From NCBI GenBank assembly GCA_014132615.1, contig BMAH01000048.1, positions 59,985 through 123,984 on the forward strand: a stretch of 64,000 nucleotides of DNA. Reading direction: 5' to 3'. Source of the DNA: Gammaproteobacteria bacterium. GTDB taxonomy: Bacteria > Pseudomonadota > Gammaproteobacteria > DSM-16500. The notes beneath the pieces were generated by a model. The model searched no databases. It was not told the DNA's origin and saw nothing but the letters and a program-made list of their open reading frames with translations. How positions within the stretch are numbered: the first letter of the stretch is position 1; each line of letters begins with the position of its first letter. The translations under genes and the position numbers were made by a program. Positions 8,184-17,993 of the stretch are shown piece by piece.

Positions 8184-10136
8184 CTATGCTTTAAGTAAGA
8201 TAGGTAGTTTATTATTACATCCATTCAATAATAATTCAGTAAAATTATCTGCTGCTACTGGCTTACTATAATAATAACCTTGTACGTAATTGCAGCCTTT
8301 ATTTCTCAGCAGCTCCAATTGCTCTTCGGTCTCAACTCCTTCAGCAAGGCTGCGTACTTTTAATTCTCTTGCAATAGCAATAATGGCTGAAACAATGGTC
8401 ATACTGTCGTTATTTCCCGGTAAATCACGTATAAAGGATTGATCTATCTTTAGCTTATCGACAGAAAAACGCTTTAAGTAACTTAAACCAGAATAACCTG
8501 TTCCAAAATCATCTACTGCTAAACTTAAGCCTAAGCGTTTAAATTCTTGCATCATGCCAATCACTGCTTCATCTAAGATAACAGTTTCAGTGATTTCTAA
8601 TTCTAAATGGCTAACATCTAATTTAGACTCAATTAATGCTTTTTGAATAGTCTCTATTATGCTACCGTGGCGCAATTGCTTTTCAGAAAGATTAACAGCC
8701 ACCTTTAATTTATACCCCATGTCATTCCATTTTTTTGTTTGCTTACAAGCTTCAACTAATACCCATTTACCTATAGGAATGATTAAACCGGTTTCTTCAG
8801 CCAGTGGAATAAATTGCAAAGGGGAAATAAAACCATGAGTGGGGTGCTTCCAGCGTAGCAAAGCTTCCATACCGCTAATTTGATTTAAACTTAAATCAAT
8901 TAATGGTTGATAATAAACTTCTAATTGATTGTTTTTCAAAGCTTGGTGCAAATCACTTTCTAATTCTAAACGTTTAGGTAATTCTTTATTAATTTCAGAT
9001 CTATAAAATTCTAAGCGATTTCCACCAAATCGTTTAGCTTGCAGCATAGCAGCATCAGCATTAATCAATAATGCTTCTGCATTGTTGCCATCAAGTGGAA
9101 ATAAGCTCACGCCCATGCTTGCTGTCATCTTAACCATTTTGGTTTCTAGATAAAAAGGCTCTTCAATGATAGAAAATAATTCTGAAATATTTTCTTCAGC
9201 CTCTTCTTTAGAAATTGGGGATATAATGATGTTAAAAGTATCTGATCTTGATATGCAAACTCTATATTGCTGCTCATTACCTAAACGCCCAGCTAAGCTA
9301 TTTAAGCGTGTTGCAATAGATTGCAATATGGAATTACCTGCTTGATAGCCTAAACTATCCGTAATCACTTCCAATCTATTTAATGAAAAGCAAACTAAAG
9401 CAAATGAAGCTTGGGTGGATTTAGCCGTCTCGATAGCTGCTTCTAAATATTGAGGTAGCAAGCGTTGATTAGGTAAGCCTGTTAATAAATCATGATTAGC
9501 CTGATAACTTACTAAATTATTTTCTAATTGCAGCTTTAGTGAATCTTTAAACCATTGTGTACTTCTATAATTAATAGAAGACATAAAGCCTACATAGATA
9601 AGCGAAAAACCACCTAATAAGTTATAAAAGAAACTTCCCTTTAAAAAGCACCAGATAACAAGCGGCAAAATAATAATATTTAATGATACAACGCAAAGCT
9701 CAAATACACCTATACTACCCGTGGCATAACCCGTCGATATTAAAAATAAAGCAATAAATGCAAAGTACTGTCTAGTTAAATTATCCGGCATCAAGTAAAC
9801 ACTTAAACCCCAGCTCACTGCGCAAATGCACATGACTATTGAGTAAGCCCATAACCAAGTGTTTAAGCTAAAATTTGATTTGTATTTTCTATAGAAGAAA
9901 TAAAGCGAAGTTAATATTGATAAAGCAATATTATAAAAAATAAACCAACCTATTAATAAATAAGTTGGAGTATGATTGTAAAAGTTAATAAAGATAGCGA
10001 TACCTACTGGCACCCCAGCGATAGTGCCAGGTAAACAACCACGATAAAGATGCTCAACCAGTTCAGCTTTAACTTCGCGGTTAATCTGAATTCTTTCTTC
10101 TTGTGATATTTGCTTCTGATCTGCCTTTATATCCAT
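8184..10136 (-). CDS. Membrane GGDEF-EAL protein, probable c-di-GMP phosphodiesterase
   Basis: 650 residues: about five to six membrane helices (roughly 36-190), a GGDEF domain (216-380) and an EAL domain (390-640). The diguanylate cyclase signature is lost (SRSDTF at 296-301 in place of GGDEF), so synthesis is unlikely. The phosphodiesterase residues look intact: EALLRW (424-429), DDFGTGYS (542-549) and EGVET. Expected role: breaking down c-di-GMP in response to a signal sensed by the membrane part. It begins 17 bases after the decarboxylase-GNAT gene and is followed closely by the FadL gene on the same strand, pointing to a three-gene unit. Confidence 0.9.
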   Translation of the reverse strand: MDIKADQKQISQEERIQINREVKAELVEHLYRGCLPGTIAGVPVGIAIFINFYNHTPTYLLIGWFIFYNIALSILTSLYFFYRKYKSNFSLNTWLWAYSIVMCICAVSWGLSVYLMPDNLTRQYFAFIALFLISTGYATGSIGVFELCVVSLNIIILPLVIWCFLKGSFFYNLLGGFSLIYVGFMSSINYRSTQWFKDSLKLQLENNLVSYQANHDLLTGLPNQRLLPQYLEAAIETAKSTQASFALVCFSLNRLEVITDSLGYQAGNSILQSIATRLNSLAGRLGNEQQYRVCISRSDTFNIIISPISKEEAEENISELFSIIEEPFYLETKMVKMTASMGVSLFPLDGNNAEALLINADAAMLQAKRFGGNRLEFYRSEINKELPKRLELESDLHQALKNNQLEVYYQPLIDLSLNQISGMEALLRWKHPTHGFISPLQFIPLAEETGLIIPIGKWVLVEACKQTKKWNDMGYKLKVAVNLSEKQLRHGSIIETIQKALIESKLDVSHLELEITETVILDEAVIGMMQEFKRLGLSLAVDDFGTGYSGLSYLKRFSVDKLKIDQSFIRDLPGNNDSMTIVSAIIAIARELKVRSLAEGVETEEQLELLRNKGCNYVQGYYYSKPVAADNFTELLLNGCNNKLPILLKA

Positions 10137-10153
10137 ATAACATCATTACGCAT

Positions 10154-12277
10154 TTAATATTTCTCCGCTACCTTATAGCAACGATCTAAGGAATCCAATT
10201 TCACACCGGGTCTGATCACTATGATATAGGAGGCAGCTTCACCTTCCAATCCACTAAAAGGTTTATCGCCTTCATAGGTAAAGGTATTATAATTAACTTT
10301 ATTGCATAATTGATACAAATTATATTGATTTATAATTTTTTCGCTTAATGGGTTAGTGAATTCCGCGTATACAAAATCATAGCCTTTACGTGCTTCCATA
10401 TCGCCACATGCTGTATCAACCATGGTTGATAAGCCTTGACCTCTATAATTAGGATCAACCACAGCTATCCAAACATGGGCGATTTTACCCTTTATAAAGG
10501 TTTTTTTGCGTAAAAAAGGTTTAGATAATTCATCAAGCAATGCAAAAACAGGTCTTAATTTTGGGTAATGGCTAAGCTTAGGCACAAAAGGATCAGCCAT
10601 GTCTTCAGCAATGACACAAGCAACCACACGGCCATTTTTATCTAAAGCTACTTTACTCATGCCATCTTTTATTGCTTTATTTATCACTTCTTCAGCAAAG
10701 GGTTGATAATCAGCATAGCGAATATTTAAATGTTTAGTAATAGGTTCACTATCGCAAAATGATTTAACAAATAAATTTACAGCTGATTTGGCATGTGTTT
10801 CTTTTAATGTATCAATAGTAAGCTCAAGATTAGTTGTATTCTCTGTCATGGCTTTCTCCTTTTCTGCTTTTAAATCCTGTATAAATTGATCTACCAATTC
10901 CTTTTTTACATTGGTTAATACACAAATTGTAGCTCTATCGCCGGTTATCATTAATTGATACTTTTTAGCTAAATCTTTAGAAGGTTTAGGAAAAATAACA
11001 TTGAAATGGTAAGGGTAAAGTACTTGTTCTTTACCGTATAATTTAATTAATTCTTGCTGTAAATATTTAGCCATTTTAATATTTTCATCAACCATGTTCT
11101 TTAAAACATCTGTTGTTTTATCAAGTTTAAACGTGCACAAAGCATTGTAAAACATAAGTACATTTAAACCTGAACGAGAACCAGTGATAGTGACATCTAA
11201 AATATTACCTACGTAATCAATGTTTCTTTCGCCTTTTTCAAAGGCCTTATCAAAAAATTCTTTTCTAGCTAAAACAATACCACAAGGTTGAGAAAGGCCA
11301 GGGTATTTATGTGCAGAAACAGCAAGGGTATTAACACCTAATTCATCAAAATAATTATGCACTTCGCCAAAAGGTTTTAATACAGGCAAAACAAAACCTG
11401 ATAAAGCGCCATCCATGTGAATGGTATAATTAACTTTTGCTTGTACTTCGTCTAAAACTTTTTTAATACCTGGTACATAATCAATAGCACCCGTTATGGT
11501 AGTGCCAATATTTGCGATAACAATAATCGAGCTATATGGATGCGCACTGAGATGTAATAAAATTTCGCGTTTTAATATGTTTAAGTTCATGGAGCCATCA
11601 TCTTCAGGCGTAACAGATCGAATATTTAAACGTAAAATTTCTGCTATCTTTGGCACTGAGTAATGAGTGTGCCCCTGGGTATAAAACACAGTTGGAGTTA
11701 ATAATTGCTGAACGATATTTTTGTTTTCAGTAATTGCATTGCGAATATCAATAATTTTTTGTAAATGCAGCATTCTTTCTTGATAAGCATTCGTGGATAT
11801 TTTAGCTAATGCAGTCATTAACTCTTGCTCTTCTTTGGTCTGCAGCTTAATGACATCATCTGTTTTAATTAATTTATCTAAAGAACGATTAATCAAATAC
11901 CGTTTAGACCACCATAAACCAGCAAAATTACCCTCTGTGCCACCCGTTGTTACATAGCCACGGGCTTGATCTTCATTTAAGCCGTAATACTTTTCTAAAA
12001 TGCTAATTAATTTTCTCTCATGAACTTTTACTTCCATAAGTGAAGTTTCTGAATCTTTGAAGGGATCACCCACGTTATTTAATAAAACATTAGCTAAGCT
12101 GCCAGGTTTAATACCTAATTCTTGATTATCAACTATACCTAAATAAGTAAGCAGCGAAACAGGATAACCTAATTTATGTTTGGCGAGATGATTTATATAG
12201 CAAAAGAGTGCTTTAAAATCTTGGGATTGATTTTCTATCCTGCCTGAGCCGTGATCTTCAATCACTTTTCTCCACAT
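10154..12277 (-). CDS. Histidine-decarboxylase-like PLP enzyme fused to a GNAT acetyltransferase
   Basis: 707 residues. Residues 1-470 are a group II PLP decarboxylase most like bacterial histidine decarboxylase: GYVTTGGTEGN (108-118), HYSV (205-208), ANIGTTITGAID (255-266), HMDGALSG with D289, SAHKYPG with the PLP lysine K324, and ITGSRSG (364-370). An extra segment of about 65 residues (130-195) is absent from the short bacterial enzymes as I know them. Residues 477-707 form a complete GNAT domain with the acetyl-CoA loop NYRGQGLS. The junction encodes an AAGGAG ribosome site and an ATG at 10849, so the acetyltransferase may also be made alone. Likely chemistry: amine formation, then N-acetylation. 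The true amino-acid substrate is unknown. Confidence 0.82.
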   Translation of the reverse strand: MWRKVIEDHGSGRIENQSQDFKALFCYINHLAKHKLGYPVSLLTYLGIVDNQELGIKPGSLANVLLNNVGDPFKDSETSLMEVKVHERKLISILEKYYGLNEDQARGYVTTGGTEGNFAGLWWSKRYLINRSLDKLIKTDDVIKLQTKEEQELMTALAKISTNAYQERMLHLQKIIDIRNAITENKNIVQQLLTPTVFYTQGHTHYSVPKIAEILRLNIRSVTPEDDGSMNLNILKREILLHLSAHPYSSIIVIANIGTTITGAIDYVPGIKKVLDEVQAKVNYTIHMDGALSGFVLPVLKPFGEVHNYFDELGVNTLAVSAHKYPGLSQPCGIVLARKEFFDKAFEKGERNIDYVGNILDVTITGSRSGLNVLMFYNALCTFKLDKTTDVLKNMVDENIKMAKYLQQELIKLYGKEQVLYPYHFNVIFPKPSKDLAKKYQLMITGDRATICVLTNVKKELVDQFIQDLKAEKEKAMTENTTNLELTIDTLKETHAKSAVNLFVKSFCDSEPITKHLNIRYADYQPFAEEVINKAIKDGMSKVALDKNGRVVACVIAEDMADPFVPKLSHYPKLRPVFALLDELSKPFLRKKTFIKGKIAHVWIAVVDPNYRGQGLSTMVDTACGDMEARKGYDFVYAEFTNPLSEKIINQYNLYQLCNKVNYNTFTYEGDKPFSGLEGEAASYIIVIRPGVKLDSLDRCYKVAEKY

Positions 12278-12319
12278 AGATATTCAACTCATTTTAATTC
12301 ATCGAGTTATTATCCTTTT

Positions 12320-12349
12320 ATTATGATATACCTAACACCTTTACTGCAA
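12320..12349 (-). promoter_or_regulatory. Candidate promoter for the decarboxylase-GNAT gene
   Basis: On the minus strand TTGCAG (12344-12349) and CATAAT (12320-12325) are spaced by 18 bases, with four and five matches to the sigma70 hexamers. Transcription would begin about 36 bases before the ATG at 12277. The match is by eye. Confidence 0.4.
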
Positions 12350-12450
12350 GGTTAAATTGAAAAATCACCATATAACATTATGATTAATATGTTATTTATA
12401 GAGAAAAATTGCCTTTTTATGCTATAAAACTCACAATATTAGATAAGCCA

Positions 12451-12479
12451 TTGGAAATTCTTATCATTACTTTTATAGC
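12451..12479 (+). promoter_or_regulatory. Candidate promoter for the GGDEF-EAL gene at 12497
   Basis: TTGGAA (12451-12456), a 17-base spacer and TATAGC (12474-12479) lie just before the AAGGA ribosome site of the gene. The resulting leader would be very short, so the call is modest. The 219-base divergent gap holds no other visible feature besides the opposite promoter. Confidence 0.33.
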
Positions 12480-12496
12480 GTCAAATAAGGAATAAA

Positions 12497-14137
12497 ATGA
12501 ATATAAAAATGAAAACCTTATTCATCATTGGCTTTATGTCGACTCTCTGTCTATTGATAGGCTTTAATTCTGCATTGCGCTACAACTATGTCAATTTTTG
12601 CTTACTTATAGCAGGCCTTGGTTTTATTACCTATTTGCTCATTGACTTAACTATCTTAAAAAAGATAACGGCATTGTTTGAAAAAAACATATCAGAAAAA
12701 AATGCATTAAGAGAGCAATCTGAATCAGATCAATTATTAATAAATAATAAAATTGCTCAATATCAACAGGAAAAGCTAGCAAAAGAAAAGTTAGAAGCTG
12801 AAATATATAATTTACGTAATAATGCTGTTATACAAAATTCACCAGCTAATAATGAATCATTACCTAATCGCATGATATTTCATGCCATGCTAGGCAAAGC
12901 AATCAATCATGTAAAACGCAGAAAGCAAATTTTAGCAGTATTACTTTTAAATATAGATTTGCTTGATGAAGGATTACATGAATTAACTAAAGACGAAATG
13001 GATGCTATTCACGATGAACTAAGCCATCGTTTTTCTCATACCTTACGTTCAGAAGATATTGTTGCTAATTTAAATAGCAATCAATTTGTTATTTTGTTAA
13101 ACGATATAATTAAACCCAAATTTGCAAGTACTGTTGCTCAGAAATTATTGCGTGCCTGCAAGGACCCTATTCTAACTAAAAATAATACTTATTATATGAA
13201 TGCCAACATTGGTATTGCCATTTACCCTCAAAATGGTGATATATCAGAAAAACTATTAGAAAACGCAGACCTTGCGCTTTATCAAGCTAAACATGAAGGG
13301 CAATATAATTATCAATTTTTTACTAAGGAAATGAATGAAGAAGCAAAAGAGTTTATGAAGTTAGAAAGCGCTTTGAAAAAAGCAATAGAAGAAAAACAAT
13401 TTACTCTCTATTATCAGCCTAAACTTCATTTGAAAAAAGGTAGCATAGTCGGTGTTGAGGCATTAATTCGCTGGGAACATCCTGAGCTTGGTTTAGTTAC
13501 CCCTTCTGATTTTATTCCGTTAGCTGAAGAAACGGGGCTTATATTTCCTATTAGTGAATGGGCTTTAAAAGAAGCTTGCAGAATTAACAAATATTGGCAA
13601 GACAAAGGCTACGAACATATCACTATGGCTCTTAATTTATCACCTAAACAATTTCATCAAGTCAATATTACTGAGATTATTAACAGTGCACTAACAGAAA
13701 CAGGATTAAACGCGGGCTTTTTAGAATTAGAAATTACTGAAAAAACAATCATGCAAGACACAGAAAATGCATTAGTAATTTTAAATAAGATGAAAGAATT
13801 AGGCGTAAGGCTTTCTTTAGACCATTTTGGCACTGGATATACTTCTATCGGTCATTTGAAACAATTCCCTGTTAATACATTAAAAATTGATAATACTTTT
13901 ATTAAAGGTGTGCCAGAAAACCCCAATGATTGTGCCATTACCAATGCCATGATCGCTTTAGCACATAACTTAGGCTTTGAAATTGTCGCAGAAGGTGTTG
14001 AAACAGCTGAGCAAGTACAATTCCTTTCAGATCACCAATGCGATATAGTGCAAGGCTATTTCTTGGGTCATCCTATGCCTGCTGATAAAATTGAACAGCA
14101 GTTTAAAAAACTACGAATTGAAGTTATTTTACCCTAA
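12497..14137 (+). CDS. GGDEF-EAL protein with both catalytic sites altered
   Basis: 546 residues: two N-terminal membrane helices (about 7-25 and 33-55), a coiled coil (60-110), a GGDEF fold (118-280) and an EAL domain (290-540). The GGDEF signature is replaced by LNSNQF (192-197), so no cyclase activity is expected. In the EAL domain EALIRW (321-326) and EGVET are present, but the metal-binding DDFGTG reads DHFGTG (D442, H443). Replacing the second aspartate usually weakens or abolishes hydrolysis, so this may be a c-di-GMP receptor or scaffold. The start ATG follows AAGGA. It is divergent from the decarboxylase-GNAT gene and only distantly similar to the EAL protein at 8184. Confidence 0.85.
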   Translation: MNIKMKTLFIIGFMSTLCLLIGFNSALRYNYVNFCLLIAGLGFITYLLIDLTILKKITALFEKNISEKNALREQSESDQLLINNKIAQYQQEKLAKEKLEAEIYNLRNNAVIQNSPANNESLPNRMIFHAMLGKAINHVKRRKQILAVLLLNIDLLDEGLHELTKDEMDAIHDELSHRFSHTLRSEDIVANLNSNQFVILLNDIIKPKFASTVAQKLLRACKDPILTKNNTYYMNANIGIAIYPQNGDISEKLLENADLALYQAKHEGQYNYQFFTKEMNEEAKEFMKLESALKKAIEEKQFTLYYQPKLHLKKGSIVGVEALIRWEHPELGLVTPSDFIPLAEETGLIFPISEWALKEACRINKYWQDKGYEHITMALNLSPKQFHQVNITEIINSALTETGLNAGFLELEITEKTIMQDTENALVILNKMKELGVRLSLDHFGTGYTSIGHLKQFPVNTLKIDNTFIKGVPENPNDCAITNAMIALAHNLGFEIVAEGVETAEQVQFLSDHQCDIVQGYFLGHPMPADKIEQQFKKLRIEVILP

Positions 14138-14284
14138 AGAACATGTGTGAATTTAATACAAACCTACGATTGATCAAACAAACAACAATTGGTAACAGGA
14201 AATTTGTGTAAAATACGGTGTTTTTAAGCATTTATTTAATTTACACTACGCCTAATTACAATAAAAATAAGGCTTTTATCTTCC

Positions 14285-15892
14285 ATGTTAGCGCGAGAAA
14301 AACCAAACTCCTTTGAATGCGAGGAAATATTTGAGCGTGAGGACATACTATCTGCTCGCCTCTCAAAATTAGGTTATGAAGAAGCACAAGTGGAGCAAAT
14401 TATTTCAGGCTGTTACCTATCTGCGGCTGTGTTAATTAATCATAATGAATTTTTTAAGAAATACTTTACTTTAAAAGAATTGACTTCAATAGCAAAAAGA
14501 AAGAATGGCTGCCATCACCTACTTTCTATATATGAGATTTTAAAGAATTGTCTTTCTACTAATAGTAATACATTTAACATTGGGCAAATGGTAGAAATAA
14601 TTAAAAAAGGTTTAGATGTTAATTTAAGCGCATTAATATTTTATTCTAGAGAATTACTAAAATTTGATTTTAATACCCAACAAATTCTTATGCTTGCAAC
14701 ACGCGAAGATGGTTTTTCCTGTCTCGAAATAGCCTATCTTGCTAAGTTTTATTTTGAATTTAAGTACAATTCTCATTATCTTATTTCTAAGCTTACTCAG
14801 CCTAACATAGAGGCAAGAAATGACCTAATAAATGAAATAAAAGGCAAAAATGCTTCTCACTTTTCTTCCTCTATTAGGAAAAACCATAGTAAAATTCAAA
14901 AGCGTCAACAAATAAGTTTATTGGAAAATGATTTAAAAAAAATTATTTCGGGTGAAGAACATTTTGACACTCCCTCACCAGATACCACTGAAAAGGTGAT
15001 AACAGGGAAAAGGTTGCACAAAAAAATAGGCAATACTTCTTGTGTAAAGAGAGGTAAGGAAAAAAAACCAAAAAAAAGAAAAAAAATTGATAAAAAAAAG
15101 AAAAAAGAATTAATTTTATATAAAACTATTGCTGAATTTATTACTGCCATTCCCTCAGAAGAACAATGTACATTAAATTTTGGATTTCCTGCTCGAAGTA
15201 AAACACAACGTCTTATCAATCTTTCACAAGAAAGTACAGGTATTTCATTCCTAAAAATAAGAAAATATTATTATAAAGTTACTATCTATACAAACAAGTT
15301 AAAAAAATGGGCAGCTGATCTTAAGGCTGCTATGCAGCAAGGAATTCCACAATCAGAGCAAACTATAAATACTTTAATAACAATTTTATTTCTAGTTCAA
15401 ACGAAGCCAGACAGAGAAAAATGTATCATGAGTTTTAATTTTAGATGTAAGGGCGAAATTTATAACATCTTAAACTTACATCAAGATGAAACAGGAATTT
15501 CTTTAAAAGAAACAAATATACAGGATGTATATGTTGCTGACATACAAATTGGACGTTGCAATGACTGGTTGAAGGTACATAGAATTCAACCTATTACTAA
15601 AACCACATCTAGCACAAGCACAGAGGAAAGAATATCAAATCCTAGCTCAGATAATAATGTTATTGTTATCTCTCCAAGCCCTATTGATTCGACTATAACT
15701 CATTATAACTCATCTCACACCTTTTTCTCATTTAAAGCTCCGATAGATTCACTAATTCAACCAGCCAATCTTACAAGCGGAACCTCTGAAGAGAAGCTCC
15801 TGCCCTCTTTAGAAGAAGAGTTCGATGGAATAAAAGGAATACTTGAGGCAATAGCAGAAACTTCCTCTTTTCATTCTAACACTTATAGTTAA
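14285..15892 (+). CDS. Orphan protein: possible TALE-like repeats, basic NLS-like tract, duplicated C-terminal module; effector candidate
   Basis: 535 residues, no signal peptide or membrane helix. Residues about 31-160 look like four helical repeats starting at Y31, F61, F97 and F129 (spacing 30-36). The second (FTLKELTSIAKRKNG) and fourth (FNTQQILMLATREDG) fit the TALE-like pattern F-x4-[IL]-x2-[IL]-A-x4-G-x3-L. Residues 255-275 are almost all lysine and arginine (KKPKKRKKIDKKKKK), like a nuclear localisation signal. Residues about 278-342 and 361-428 are a tandem duplication sharing C-x4-F-x-F, NL-x-Q-x2-TGIS and a closing W. The tail is Ser/Thr-rich. This layout suggests a host-directed, possibly DNA-binding effector; that function is inference. 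Gene reality is well supported by the long open frame. Confidence 0.7.
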   Translation: MLAREKPNSFECEEIFEREDILSARLSKLGYEEAQVEQIISGCYLSAAVLINHNEFFKKYFTLKELTSIAKRKNGCHHLLSIYEILKNCLSTNSNTFNIGQMVEIIKKGLDVNLSALIFYSRELLKFDFNTQQILMLATREDGFSCLEIAYLAKFYFEFKYNSHYLISKLTQPNIEARNDLINEIKGKNASHFSSSIRKNHSKIQKRQQISLLENDLKKIISGEEHFDTPSPDTTEKVITGKRLHKKIGNTSCVKRGKEKKPKKRKKIDKKKKKELILYKTIAEFITAIPSEEQCTLNFGFPARSKTQRLINLSQESTGISFLKIRKYYYKVTIYTNKLKKWAADLKAAMQQGIPQSEQTINTLITILFLVQTKPDREKCIMSFNFRCKGEIYNILNLHQDETGISLKETNIQDVYVADIQIGRCNDWLKVHRIQPITKTTSSTSTEERISNPSSDNNVIVISPSPIDSTITHYNSSHTFFSFKAPIDSLIQPANLTSGTSEEKLLPSLEEEFDGIKGILEAIAETSSFHSNTYS

Positions 15893-15977
15893 TTAAAATT
15901 ATGAAAATTGTTTTTATAAGCTTGGTACAGTAGGTAATAAGATAATTGGTAGCCTAGTTTGAATTCTATTTAAAATT

Positions 15978-17993
<2,016 letters not shown>

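Noticed and set aside
6857..8224. A longer FadL-family start at 8224.
   Set aside because: That extension overlaps the EAL gene and lacks a signal peptide; the ATG at 8164 has a good ribosome site and begins the signal sequence.
14222..14270. A PmrA-like pair of TTAA half-sites upstream of the TALE-like orphan at 14285.
   Set aside because: The half-sites are 12, not 11, bases apart and the outer positions match poorly, so I do not claim regulation by PmrA for this gene.
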